From: Anaerolineales bacterium UBA2181
GTDB taxonomy: Bacteria > Chloroflexota > Anaerolineae > Promineifilales > UBA4811
Assembly (NCBI GenBank): GCA_002328075.1
Contig: DCVT01000044.1
Span: 271,774 to 335,773 of the forward strand
Direction: 5' to 3'
Length of the DNA: 64,000 nucleotides
Shown here one piece after another: positions 17,152-25,804 of the stretch (its first letter is position 1; every line of letters begins with the position of its first letter). The notes below the pieces were generated by a model. It saw only the letters and a list, made by a program, of their open reading frames with translations, was not told the origin of the DNA and searched no databases. A program made the translations under genes and the position numbers.

Positions 17152-17179
17152 ATTGTACTGGTGCAAGCGATAAAGTCAA
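17152..17179 (-). promoter_or_regulatory. Sigma-70-type promoter of rmlAB
   Basis: On the minus strand TTGACT (17179-17174), a 16-base spacer, then TACAAT (17157-17152). Transcription would start near 17145, leaving a leader of about 22 bases that contains the AAGGAG ribosome site of rmlA. Confidence 0.65.
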
Positions 17180-17264
17180 GCAGGTGTCGGTGTTGCGGAT
17201 GGCACCCAACGGCCAATCGTGTGGGTACCGGACGGTCGTTGCCAAAACAAGGATCCGTAGGCGC

Positions 17265-17292
17265 TTGCCCGCGCGCCTGCAGGGTGTATAAT
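17265..17292 (+). promoter_or_regulatory. Promoter of rdgB with start codon near +1
   Basis: TTGCCC at 17265-17270, a 16-base spacer, and a consensus TATAAT at 17287-17292. The rdgB ATG at 17301 lies eight bases after the box and there is no ribosome site between, so a leaderless mRNA is expected. Confidence 0.6.
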
Positions 17293-17300
17293 GAAATCGG

Positions 17301-17909
17301 ATGGAGCTCCTCATTGCCACCCATAATCCGGGCAAGTACCGGGAATACGCCCGACTGCTAAGCGGGCTGCCCGTGCGTTGTATCAGCCCGGCCGCGGCAG
17401 AAACCTTGCTGCACGTGGATGAGAGCGGGGCCAGCTTCCGTGAGAACGCGAGCCTCAAAGCGGTGGCAAATGCAGTCGCCAGCAACCGCCTGACGCTGGC
17501 CGACGATTCAGGGCTAGAGGTGGACGCTTTGCAGGGACGGCCGGGGGTGCATTCAGCTCGTTACGGCGGTCCTGGCCTGACAGATACCGAACGCTGGCAA
17601 CTATTGCTCAGCGAGATGAAGCGGGTTCCCTGGGCGGAACGGACCGCCCGATTTCGATGCGTGATTGCCCTGGCAACACCGTCAGGACAGGTGCGCGTGG
17701 CCGACGGCTGCTGCGAGGGGTTGATTGCTTTTCAAGCAGCCGGCGACAACGGCTTTGGTTACGACCCTATCTTTTGGCTTCCCGAGCTCGGTTGCACCAT
17801 GGCCCAACTGGACGAGGAAACCAAAAACCAAATCAGTCACCGCGCCCGGGCGGCATCGCTTGCCCGACCGTTGATAGATCGGCTCGCCCGGGCAGCGGGC
17901 AGCTCTTGA
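17301..17909 (+). CDS. rdgB: Non-canonical purine NTP pyrophosphatase (RdgB/HAM1)
   Basis: A 202-residue house-cleaning enzyme that hydrolyses dITP, ITP and XTP. The family motifs appear in order: THNPGK at 7-12, LADDSGLEVDAL near 66-77 with the catalytic Asp, GVHSARYGG, GDNGFGYDPIF near 148-158, and the C-terminal SHRARA. Length is normal for the family. No ribosome site precedes ATG 17301; a strong -10 eight bases upstream suggests leaderless translation. It is divergent from rmlAB. Confidence 0.95.
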   Translation: MELLIATHNPGKYREYARLLSGLPVRCISPAAAETLLHVDESGASFRENASLKAVANAVASNRLTLADDSGLEVDALQGRPGVHSARYGGPGLTDTERWQLLLSEMKRVPWAERTARFRCVIALATPSGQVRVADGCCEGLIAFQAAGDNGFGYDPIFWLPELGCTMAQLDEETKNQISHRARAASLARPLIDRLARAAGSS

Positions 17910-17914
17910 CCCAT

Positions 17915-17943
17915 TTGTGCCACATCCTTACCTATGCTATACT
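17915..17943 (+). promoter_or_regulatory. Promoter of the beta-lactamase-fold gene
   Basis: TTGTGC at 17915-17920, a 17-base spacer and TATACT at 17938-17943 preceded by TGC. It would start transcription near 17950, at the edge of the hairpin at 17951-17975. Confidence 0.45.
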
Positions 17944-17950
17944 CTAGGAT

Positions 17951-17979
17951 GCACCGCCTCGAACGGAGACGGTGCTTTT
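17951..17979 (+). terminator. Hairpin with T-run in the leader between rdgB and the next gene
   Basis: GCACCG (17951-17956) and CTC (17958-17960) pair with GAG (17966-17968) and CGGTGC (17970-17975), with one C/A mismatch and a five-base loop, followed by TTTT. It may terminate rdgB transcription. Because a promoter lies just upstream, it may also attenuate, or cap the 5' end of, the following mRNA. Confidence 0.5.
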
Positions 17980-18016
17980 GTGAGTTGGTGATTGCGATGG
18001 ACGAGGAGATTGTGTA

Positions 18017-19450
18017 GTGAGCCGTAGAGGCGCTATTGTATGGATTGAATGGGGGGCGATCATTGTGACTGTGGTCGCGGTAGCCATGCTGGTTGTCCAG
18101 CTAAACAGCTACTCCAATTTCCGCGAGCGCTTTCCGGCCGGGCTTACAGTTGCCGACGTGCCAGTTGGCGGTCTGACACAGGAAGACGCCGCCCGACAGC
18201 TCTCGGCTGTCTACAGCTCAGAGGTCGACCTGTATTATCAAGGCGAGCGTATCCCGCTGAATCCGGCCGATGTTGAATTCACGCTGGAACTGACAACGAT
18301 GCTCCGGGAGGCAAGCGAGCAGCGCGATGCGATCAAGTTTTGGCCCGGTTTTTGGAATTACTTGTGGAATCGCCCGGTAACGGTCAACCCGGTCACCCGC
18401 CTGGCCACTTACTCGGAACGCCGCCTGCAGGCGATTCTGGCCAGCATAGCTGCCGGCTACGATGAACCTGCCCAACCCCCAGTGCCTGTTCCGGTAACGC
18501 TGAGCTTTCAACCGGGAGCACCGGGTTATCAGCTGAACATCGAGGCGTCCATGCCACTGGCAGCCAAGGCGCTGTTATCACCCACCAACCGGCAAGCCAC
18601 GCTGGTGGTGGACCAGATGGCTCCGCTGCCACCGAGACTGCCGATCCTCGGCCGACTGTTGGAAAACCATCTGGCAAGTTTCGCCGGAGTGCACGCGTTC
18701 TATATCATTGACCTCCAGACTGGGGACACCTATGGCAAGAACCAGGACGTCGCCTTTTCCGGAACCAGCATTGTCAAAATCCCCATCATGCTGGAGGTCT
18801 TTCGCAAGTTGGACCACGCGCCGAACGTGGAGGAGACCAGGCTCCTGACGCAGACCATAACCGAAAGTGGCAACTATACCGCCAATTTGCTGCTCGACGT
18901 CATCGCGGGAAAAGACGACGGCATGCTGGGCGCCAAAATCCTGACCGAGTCCATGTGGTACCTGGGACTCAAGAACACATTCATCGCGGTACCTTACGAA
19001 GAGGAGATTCCCGGAACATACGCTACACCGGCCAACCAGCGCACCGACATCAACACCCTCCCGGACCCCAAGATGCAGACGACGCCCGAAGATATCGCCA
19101 CGCTGCTGGAGATGATTTACCAATGCGCAGCCGGAGGCGGCACCCTACTGGCGGCTTATCCCGGTTCCATCACGCCCGATGAATGTCAGTATATGATCGA
19201 ACTGCTCACGCAGAACCGGATCGGATCACTCATCGAGGCCGGCGTCCCTGAAGGGACAACCGTAGCGCACAAACATGGCTGGACGGCCGAGACTCACGGC
19301 GATGCGGGTATCGTCTTCTCGCCCGGTGGCAACTATGTGCTGGCCGAGTTTCTGCACACCCCAGGCTGGCTGGAGTGGCAAATCAGCTCCCCTCTCTTGG
19401 CAGAGATCTCTCGGGCAACCTACAGCTTTTTCAACCTGCAGGAACGCTGA
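18017..19450 (+). CDS. Class-A beta-lactamase-fold serine hydrolase, membrane-anchored
   Basis: A 477-residue protein with one N-terminal transmembrane helix (about 10-28) and the rest outside the membrane. Residues 40-65 resemble a peptidoglycan-binding/VanW-leader segment (AGLTVADVPVGGLTQEDAARQL). The serine-hydrolase triad of penicillin-recognising enzymes is visible: SIVK (S251, K254), SGN (284-286) and KHG (419-421). It could be a peptidoglycan carboxypeptidase or a beta-lactamase; the KHG and the extra N-terminal domain favour a cell-wall role. GTG 18017 has GAGGAG about nine bases upstream. Its end overlaps the convergent phosphatase gene by 20 bases. Confidence 0.82.
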   Translation: MSRRGAIVWIEWGAIIVTVVAVAMLVVQLNSYSNFRERFPAGLTVADVPVGGLTQEDAARQLSAVYSSEVDLYYQGERIPLNPADVEFTLELTTMLREASEQRDAIKFWPGFWNYLWNRPVTVNPVTRLATYSERRLQAILASIAAGYDEPAQPPVPVPVTLSFQPGAPGYQLNIEASMPLAAKALLSPTNRQATLVVDQMAPLPPRLPILGRLLENHLASFAGVHAFYIIDLQTGDTYGKNQDVAFSGTSIVKIPIMLEVFRKLDHAPNVEETRLLTQTITESGNYTANLLLDVIAGKDDGMLGAKILTESMWYLGLKNTFIAVPYEEEIPGTYATPANQRTDINTLPDPKMQTTPEDIATLLEMIYQCAAGGGTLLAAYPGSITPDECQYMIELLTQNRIGSLIEAGVPEGTTVAHKHGWTAETHGDAGIVFSPGGNYVLAEFLHTPGWLEWQISSPLLAEISRATYSFFNLQER

Positions 19451-22400
19451 TCGCCGCGGGCTGATCGCGCTTGATCGCTACCACCGTCAGGTCATCGAAC
19501 TGCGGGGTGTCACCGACAAACTGGCGCACGGCGCCCTGAATACCCTGAACGACGCCGGACGCGGATAGGTGCCGATGGGCACAGACCGCTGCAATCAGCC
19601 GGTTGATCCCAAAATCATCTCCGATGGCGGACAAGGCGTCGGTGATGCCATCAGTGTAGAGCACTACCAGGTCCCCCGGATTGAGTAGCAGCCTGTTGTT
19701 TTCCATGGCGATGTCAGGCAGGACTCCCAGGATCATGTTGTTCTCAGTAAGAACCTGGGCCGATCCGTCAGACCGCACGCAGATGGGCGGGTTATGGCCA
19801 GCATTGGCGTAGGTGATCACGCCACTGGCAGTTTCCCAAACCGCGTAAATAGCGCTGACGAACAGGTCAGATTGGGTGTCCTTGAGCAGCAGATCATTGA
19901 CACGCTGCAAGCTGGCGGCCGGATCCACCCGGCTGAGTCCAATCGTCCGGATCAGCGTGCGGGATAACGCCATGTACAGCGCGGCGGGAACTCCCTTGTC
20001 CGCGACATCTGCAATCACCACACCCCATTTGCTCTGTCCCTCGTCGGCGGGCATCAAAAAAAAGTCGAAAAAGTCGCCGCCCACGTGCCGCGCCGCCTGC
20101 CACAGCGTATCCACGCTCCAGCCCGGTTCGATTGGCCGGATCTTGGGCAAGAAACTGGTCTGAATTTCGCGGGCCAACTCTAGCTCTCGCTCCATCCGTT
20201 GCCGCTCGGCCGCTTCCTCGTAAAGTCGATCGTTCTCGATCGCGGTTGACGCCTGGTGGGCAATGCCACTCAGGATGTTCTGCCGCCGAGCACCCAGTGG
20301 CACCCCGCCAGCCGGTAGCGATACCAGCAACGCGCCAACCGGCACCTGCCGGGCCACCAGTGGAATTGCCAGAACGCCATCGGTCTCAAACAGGTCCAGC
20401 CAGACCTCGGGTAATCCAACACGGTAGCCAGACCCGATCCCAACCGGTTCGCGAGCCAGCCGCAGCGCGTTCATCAGGGAATGGGTTGTTGGATTCTGGA
20501 GAGAATGCTGCAGCAGTTCGAGCTTGCCGATGGCCAATCCATATCCGGGCCCGGATGAGAATACTTGGCTATTCGGGCGGTACCGTATCACCACGCACTG
20601 CTCCACACCCGCCAACAGAGGAGCCAACCGAACCACGGTGGAGAGTATCGCCTCCAAGTCGGTGAGCTGGTTCACCGCTTCGGCCACCTGCAACAGGGCA
20701 ATGGTAACGTACGCTTCCTCCTGTTGCGCAGCGAATAGCTGGGCATTATCAATTGCCAACGCCGCCTGGTTGGCGATTCCGCTCATGAGGTGCGCTTGTT
20801 TACGAATCATCTCGGCAGCAGCCGTCTCGCCCGAGACCAGCATGGCACCAATCAGCGCCCCTTTGGTCATCAACGGGATGAGCAAGAGCCAGGCATCCAG
20901 CCCGAAATAGTCAAATAGATGGGCCGGCAACTCGACCAGCGCTTCAGCCCCCCCCAGAATGATCGGTCGTGGCCGGTTTTTCAGGGCCGCCAAGGGCGCC
21001 CAGGCCGTCAGCGGCATCACCAAACGGCCGAACTCCTCGGACAGGTCCGCGTCACCACCGGCCAGGCGGCTACCCCGGAAACCGGATGCCTCCTCGTCCC
21101 AGAGCAGGATGCCGCAACGAGCCACTCCCACTAGCTTGAGCGTCATCTGGGTCACGGCGTTCAGAACCTGATCCAGTTCGGTGAATTGACTGGTCGCCTC
21201 AGCAACACTGAGCAGCGAAGTAGACACCCACGCCTGTTCACGCTGCAACGCATACAATCGGGCGTTGTCGATGGCTACTGCCGCATGTCCGGCAAAGGTG
21301 GCCAGTATTGCGGCGTCTTCCGGCCGGTATCTGTGAGGCACAAGTGCGTCCGCCGTGATGAACCCAATCAGCCCCTCGCGACCAATGAGCGGGGAGCCCA
21401 GGCAGGCATGATCGGCCGGCAGTCCCAGGCGTTCGTGAAAACAGCCGGCATCGTCCGCGGCGCTGAACACCAGAGGCTGGTCACCCTCCGCGAGTCGTCT
21501 CAACCGACGCGAGTCGTTCAGTTTGAAACGGTGGCCCTCGGCGGTCACCATAGTGGGCAACCCGCGGACCGCTTTGACCACCACGACCCCGTCTGGCTCC
21601 AGCAATAGTATGGCGGAAGCGTCATAGGGCAGCACCCGGCCCAGGTCAGTCAGTATCGCTGGCAGCACCTGCTCCAACTCAAGCGACGCTGTGATCGTCC
21701 GGGCCACCTCACCCAGCGTCTCCGCGACAGAACGTTGGTGTCGTTCAGCTTCGTACAGGCGAGCCTCCTGAATCGCTATGGCCACCTGGTCGGCGAGTAC
21801 TTCCAGGGCGAAACGGTCGTCCGCGTTGAACGCACCTGGCTGATCGCTATGAAGGTCCAGAGCACCCAGCACCTGGTTTTCCACCAAAAGCGGCACAACC
21901 ATCTCAGCACGTGTGGCGGGAAGTCGGCTGAGCGGTACGTAGCGGGGGTCAGACTTCACGTCATTCACCAGCACCGTTTCCTGATGCGCCAGTGACCAAC
22001 TGATCAGGCCTTGGCCGGCTACGAGACGGACATGATCCTGGTCCTCCGGCGTCATCGTGCTGGCCTGAAGAACAGCCTGCTGGCTATCGCGGTCGCATAT
22101 GTAAACGCTGGTGCTAAGGTAGCCGAAAGTCGTGCCGATCAGCTGGACCACTTGTTCAAAGAAATCACGGAGCGGAATGAGCGCACGCACCTGGCGCGCG
22201 ACCTGGCTCACCAATTCGAGTTGGATTGCCCGCCTTTGGACCTGCTGGTACAGGCGCGCATTGACGATGGACGCGGCTGCCTGATTGGCGATAACGACCA
22301 GTAGCCGCACATGGTCCTGGGTGAATGCATTGCGCGCGTAACTCTGAGCCACCATCACGCCAATACACTCGTCGCCGGTGATCAGCGGGACAAAGACCGC

Positions 22401-22856
22401 TGAACGGGGAGGGTTGTCTCCTTGATAACCAGGGCGTGCGGGGAGCGAATCCCATTCGGCCTGGTAGTCGCTGATGAGTAGCGGCGCCTTGTTCTGGCTC
22501 ACCCAACCAATGAGCCCTTCCTGCTGCTCCAGTTCAAACGCTTGGGCAAGCCGGCGCACTCCCTCTTTAACCCAGACCACAATCCGGTAGCGTCGTCCCT
22601 CAAGAAGCCCTAGCTGAAAGGTAGAGGTGTCGACAATGGTGCTGACCTGTTGCAGGATCAGCTCGTACAGTGCCTCCGCATCCAACTGAGCCTCGGCCAA
22701 CACCCGTCCCACTCGTCCGAGGTTCTCTAGCTGGGCAACCCGGACCTCCAGACGGCGCCGACCCTCAAGACGACGGTTGACCAGCCAGCCAAGGACCACC
22801 AGCGTCAGGACCAGCAAGGCCACCAGGATCAGGACGTCATGGGACGGCGGGTTCAT
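19431..22856 (-). CDS. Five-GAF-domain SpoIIE-type serine phosphatase
   Basis: A 1141-residue signalling protein. One transmembrane helix lies at about 9-26. Five GAF sensor domains follow at roughly 60-200, 225-370, 385-540, 560-705 and 725-870, each ending in a helix of the type NARLY. The last 260 residues are a PP2C/SpoIIE phosphatase, with GGDFFDF, DVADKGVPAALYMAL, ANAGHNPP, LYTDGITDA and QFDDLT motifs that hold the metal-binding aspartates. It likely dephosphorylates the STAS protein(s) encoded just upstream, releasing them to bind the RsbW-like kinase. It is last in a four-gene operon and overlaps the STAS gene by 20 bases. Confidence 0.9.
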   Translation of the reverse strand: MNPPSHDVLILVALLVLTLVVLGWLVNRRLEGRRRLEVRVAQLENLGRVGRVLAEAQLDAEALYELILQQVSTIVDTSTFQLGLLEGRRYRIVVWVKEGVRRLAQAFELEQQEGLIGWVSQNKAPLLISDYQAEWDSLPARPGYQGDNPPRSAVFVPLITGDECIGVMVAQSYARNAFTQDHVRLLVVIANQAAASIVNARLYQQVQRRAIQLELVSQVARQVRALIPLRDFFEQVVQLIGTTFGYLSTSVYICDRDSQQAVLQASTMTPEDQDHVRLVAGQGLISWSLAHQETVLVNDVKSDPRYVPLSRLPATRAEMVVPLLVENQVLGALDLHSDQPGAFNADDRFALEVLADQVAIAIQEARLYEAERHQRSVAETLGEVARTITASLELEQVLPAILTDLGRVLPYDASAILLLEPDGVVVVKAVRGLPTMVTAEGHRFKLNDSRRLRRLAEGDQPLVFSAADDAGCFHERLGLPADHACLGSPLIGREGLIGFITADALVPHRYRPEDAAILATFAGHAAVAIDNARLYALQREQAWVSTSLLSVAEATSQFTELDQVLNAVTQMTLKLVGVARCGILLWDEEASGFRGSRLAGGDADLSEEFGRLVMPLTAWAPLAALKNRPRPIILGGAEALVELPAHLFDYFGLDAWLLLIPLMTKGALIGAMLVSGETAAAEMIRKQAHLMSGIANQAALAIDNAQLFAAQQEEAYVTIALLQVAEAVNQLTDLEAILSTVVRLAPLLAGVEQCVVIRYRPNSQVFSSGPGYGLAIGKLELLQHSLQNPTTHSLMNALRLAREPVGIGSGYRVGLPEVWLDLFETDGVLAIPLVARQVPVGALLVSLPAGGVPLGARRQNILSGIAHQASTAIENDRLYEEAAERQRMERELELAREIQTSFLPKIRPIEPGWSVDTLWQAARHVGGDFFDFFLMPADEGQSKWGVVIADVADKGVPAALYMALSRTLIRTIGLSRVDPAASLQRVNDLLLKDTQSDLFVSAIYAVWETASGVITYANAGHNPPICVRSDGSAQVLTENNMILGVLPDIAMENNRLLLNPGDLVVLYTDGITDALSAIGDDFGINRLIAAVCAHRHLSASGVVQGIQGAVRQFVGDTPQFDDLTVVAIKRDQPAAISVPAG

Positions 22857-23208
22857 TCAAAAGCGCACAAACGGCATCAGAGGGAAGATCATGTATGCGG
22901 AAGACCTGGTCGAAACCGGCCATCCGAAAGATGTCATTGACCCGCGGGTTCAGCCGGCAGAGCTGGAGATCACCTCCCTCCCGTCGGGCTGCACGCCAGG
23001 CAGAGATCAATACCCGCAATCCCCCGCTGTTGATGTAACTGACCAGTTCCATGTCCACCATCAGGCGGACGTGCCCCGCAGCTGCAAGTTCGCGTAGAGC
23101 GCTCTCCAGCTGGGGAACAGCGTTGTGATCCAGCCGTCCGCGCACACCGACAGACCAAACCTCATCTCGCAGTGGAGCTGTCCAGACAACCGGAGCCGTG
23201 TCGTTCAT
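22837..23208 (-). CDS. STAS-domain anti-anti-sigma factor (second copy)
   Basis: A 123-residue STAS protein. The phosphorylatable serine is in YINSGGLRVL (near residue 64), the usual site for an RsbW-type kinase. Its ATG overlaps the stop of the kinase-like gene (ATGA at 23208-23205) and its end overlaps the phosphatase gene, an arrangement that supports direct partnership with both. By analogy with RsbV it would, when unphosphorylated, bind the kinase. Its sequence differs clearly from the STAS at the head of the operon. Confidence 0.85.
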   Translation of the reverse strand: MNDTAPVVWTAPLRDEVWSVGVRGRLDHNAVPQLESALRELAAAGHVRLMVDMELVSYINSGGLRVLISAWRAARREGGDLQLCRLNPRVNDIFRMAGFDQVFRIHDLPSDAVCALLNEPAVP

Positions 23209-23696
23209 CGGATCAGTCTCTTGTACATAACCAGTTCATTTCCCCCCTCGCCAAACTGGAACTCGATCCGGTCCATGCTCTTGCGCATAAAGTGGATGCC
23301 CAACCCACCCACCTGCAGCGCCTCAACGTTCGAGGTCGGGCGGGGCGGAAGGATGACATCGGGATCAAAGGGTTTGCCCTGGTCCCGCAGTCGGACAATG
23401 AAATACCCCGTCCCCTCTACAACTCGAGTGCCACAGGCTACTTCAATTTGGTCATTGCCTTCGCCCCCGTACGCGTGTTCCACTATATTGGTGCAGGCCT
23501 CATCCACCGCCAGTTCCACGTGGAACAGCGCCTCCTCATCCAGGCCAGCCAGCCGGGCCGCGCGCAGAACGAACTCCTCGATATCCGCAATGCTGGCAAA
23601 CCGGGCAGGAGCAACGAACCGCTGTTCGTCCAATTTGAACCGCGTACCGCCAAAAAAAGCCGGGGTGGACCCGGCGCCACCCCGACATCGAGCCAC
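23205..23696 (-). CDS. RsbW-like serine kinase / anti-sigma factor (HATPase_c)
   Basis: A 163-residue GHKL-fold protein. The N box ELAVDEACTNIVEHAY lies near 62-77, the G1 box DQGKPFDP near 105-112, and the G2-like GGLGIHFMRKSMD near 130-142. This is the pattern of RsbW/SpoIIAB kinases, which phosphorylate STAS antagonists and sequester a sigma factor or other target. No sigma factor gene is adjacent, so the ultimate target is not known. GTG 23696 is six bases after the first STAS gene; the true start may be a little further in, since the first 20 residues are atypical. Confidence 0.87.
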   Translation of the reverse strand: MARCRGGAGSTPAFFGGTRFKLDEQRFVAPARFASIADIEEFVLRAARLAGLDEEALFHVELAVDEACTNIVEHAYGGEGNDQIEVACGTRVVEGTGYFIVRLRDQGKPFDPDVILPPRPTSNVEALQVGGLGIHFMRKSMDRIEFQFGEGGNELVMYKRLIR

Positions 23697-23702
23697 CGTC
23701 GC

Positions 23703-24041
23703 TCAGAAACTCCCGACCGCACCCACCTGGTCGGCAAATACCTTGAAGACCTGATCCAATCCGGCTAACTCCAGGACCTCTTCTGCTTTGGTAGAGGGAG
23801 CAGCCAACCGCAGGTCCCCGCCAGATAGCGGTTTTTGGACCTCACGAAGGCAGGATACCATCGCCCGCAATCCGGCACTACTTAGGTACTCAACCCCAGA
23901 CAGGTCCAGAACAATCCGTGTCCGCCGGTTGTCAACCAGACCCCTCAGCACTTGATCAAGCTTTGGGGCCGTACTGCTATCCACCCGGCCGGCTACTTGA
24001 ACAACATCTACGTCCTTTAGTTCGCGTGTTGTGATTTCCAT
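23703..24041 (-). CDS. STAS-domain anti-anti-sigma factor (first copy)
   Basis: A 112-residue STAS protein of RsbV/SpoIIAA type. The conserved segment VEYLSSAGLRAMV holds the serine likely to be phosphorylated (near residue 54). It heads the four-gene partner-switching operon, with its own extended -10 promoter at 24089-24097 and a GGAGAAGG ribosome site before ATG 24041. Confidence 0.88.
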   Translation of the reverse strand: MEITTRELKDVDVVQVAGRVDSSTAPKLDQVLRGLVDNRRTRIVLDLSGVEYLSSAGLRAMVSCLREVQKPLSGGDLRLAAPSTKAEEVLELAGLDQVFKVFADQVGAVGSF

Positions 24042-24088
24042 GGGGGCCTTCTCCTCAATGCATACTGGTCCATCTCCCTAGCAATTCG

Positions 24089-24097
24089 ATTATACCA
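24089..24097 (-). promoter_or_regulatory. Extended -10 element of the partner-switching operon
   Basis: On the minus strand TGG is followed by a perfect TATAAT (24094-24089). The start is expected near 24082, about 40 bases before the first STAS gene. No good -35 is visible. Confidence 0.5.
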
Positions 24098-24140
24098 CAA
24101 GCGCATTCTTTTGCAGCCAGTTTGCGCCCGGTTCAGCACC

Positions 24141-24149
24141 TGATACAAT
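24141..24149 (+). promoter_or_regulatory. Extended -10 element of the membrane-subunit cluster
   Basis: TGA at 24141-24143 followed by TACAAT at 24144-24149. The ATG at 24163 lies 13 bases on. It is divergent from the partner-switching promoter, about 45 bases away. Confidence 0.45.
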
Positions 24150-24162
24150 TGCGTGAAACGCG

Positions 24163-25800
24163 ATGCCGAGCGCGTTTCTTGTCATGATAGATCACGCGGT
24201 AATCCTGCTCTTACTACCCTCCAGCATCCTACTCTTCGGTGCCGGCCTGTTGGCTGTGGTCCCTGTCGACAAGCTGCCTGTGCTCCACCAACGGCGCCCA
24301 TGGGTGGTAGCCGCACTGCTGGGAGCGACTCTCATCCTCCTGGCAGTCAATCCAAACAGGAGCAGCGGCGAATGGCAGCTGACACCCGGAACTCTTTTGG
24401 GCTCGCTGACCCCTTCGTTAGCCATCCGGGCCAACGGTGCCGGCCGGTGGCTAGGTTTGGCTTTGGTGTTGACCAGCCTGTCGGCGGTGTTGGGCGGCAT
24501 TGGTCGAAAATCCATCCCAGACTCGGCCGGGCAGTCGGGCGACGCAGCCGACTGGTCGATCCTTCTTGTCCTGGCGGCAGTATGCCTTCTATGCCTCCTG
24601 CCGTCTAACCTGTACACCCTGGCGTTAATCTGGACTGCACTGGATGGTGTTACGGGCGCTGCCTGGTTACTGACCACTCGCCGCCAACAGGGACCGCTGA
24701 TCCATTGGGGAGCCGGGGCCGCCGGGACGCTGGCACTCTGGTGCGCCGCGCTGTCGATGCAGGCCGGTCTGACGTCTCAATCGCTGCCGATTCCCACGGT
24801 GGAGCCTGGGTGGACAGGCACCGCCTTGGTACTTGCTGGCACCTTGCGACTGGCCCCTTTCCCATTCCACCTCGGACGGCCGCACCTGGCGACCGATCTG
24901 TTCCGTAACCCAGCCCTCAAGACCGCCCTGCAGATTCTCCCGTTGTCATCCGGCGCGTGGCTGTTGGCTCAGGTCCCGGGCACAGACTTCGTGCCCTTTT
25001 TCCCGCAGCAGTTCATCACCACCCTCCTGTTGACAGGGCTCGTCGGCAGTGGCCTTCTCGCGTGGTTACCGGGCGAGGAAATTCGAGCAGTCCGTTGGGT
25101 AGTGCGGGGACAAGCCGCGATGACAGTCCTGGCCTGCATCTGGGCCGGCCCAGAGGCTGCCCTGGCACAGGGCATGGTCTTGGTCCTGGCCGGCGGTCTC
25201 ATCCTCGTGAGCGCGGATAGCCAGGAGACTCCACCAGAACAAAAAGTACTGGCGGGCATGGCTATTGCGGCATTGGCCGGTATTCCCCTTACGTGGGGCG
25301 GCATTGGGCGGTTCGCGCTCTATCAGCGCTGGCTGGCCAGCCCATGGGGGTTATACCTGTTCCTGGCGGCCGGCGCATGGCTGTTGCTCCTCGGCGCGGC
25401 GGGACGCCCGCTGTTCCGCACCTCATCGCCGGGCGTCGCGCGTCAGACGAGAATCGTTGCAGGATTGACCAATGCGCTGCTGGTTGTAGGTCTCCTGGCA
25501 GCACCAGGAGCGGCCGCAAGCGCTTGGGCATGGCTGGCAATCATCCTGCCCCTGGCAGCAGGTGGGATCCTGGCCAAGGAAGCTCGCTCGCTGCAGCCGC
25601 TTCAGCAGCAGCTGGAGAACCGACTGCACCCCGTCCTAGCGCTCCACTGGTTGCGGCGGGCGGCCGGACGGCTGGCGGCTGCCATTGGTCGAGCAGCCAA
25701 CGCGGTCCATCAAACGCTGGAAGGCGAAGGGGCTGTCTTGTGGCTGCTCGTGCTCCTGGCGCTGGCCTGGCTTTTGCTTGGTTCCACCTCCCCCGGATAA
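24163..25800 (+). CDS. Divergent complex-I/antiporter-like membrane subunit (first of three)
   Basis: A 545-residue protein with about 13-15 hydrophobic helices. The central region (NLYTLALIWTALD near 150, then LAPFPFHLGRPH and NPALKTALQILPL) resembles the proton-channel subunits NuoL/M/N, where a PFHxWLPDA segment is conserved. The usual charged lysine/glutamate channel residues are not obvious by eye. The C-terminus has an amphipathic stretch before a last helix, as in NuoL. It starts a tight three-gene unit with no redox subunit. ATG 24163 or ATG 24184 may be the start. Confidence 0.6.
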   Translation: MPSAFLVMIDHAVILLLLPSSILLFGAGLLAVVPVDKLPVLHQRRPWVVAALLGATLILLAVNPNRSSGEWQLTPGTLLGSLTPSLAIRANGAGRWLGLALVLTSLSAVLGGIGRKSIPDSAGQSGDAADWSILLVLAAVCLLCLLPSNLYTLALIWTALDGVTGAAWLLTTRRQQGPLIHWGAGAAGTLALWCAALSMQAGLTSQSLPIPTVEPGWTGTALVLAGTLRLAPFPFHLGRPHLATDLFRNPALKTALQILPLSSGAWLLAQVPGTDFVPFFPQQFITTLLLTGLVGSGLLAWLPGEEIRAVRWVVRGQAAMTVLACIWAGPEAALAQGMVLVLAGGLILVSADSQETPPEQKVLAGMAIAALAGIPLTWGGIGRFALYQRWLASPWGLYLFLAAGAWLLLLGAAGRPLFRTSSPGVARQTRIVAGLTNALLVVGLLAAPGAAASAWAWLAIILPLAAGGILAKEARSLQPLQQQLENRLHPVLALHWLRRAAGRLAAAIGRAANAVHQTLEGEGAVLWLLVLLALAWLLLGSTSPG

Positions 25801-25804
25801 GCTG

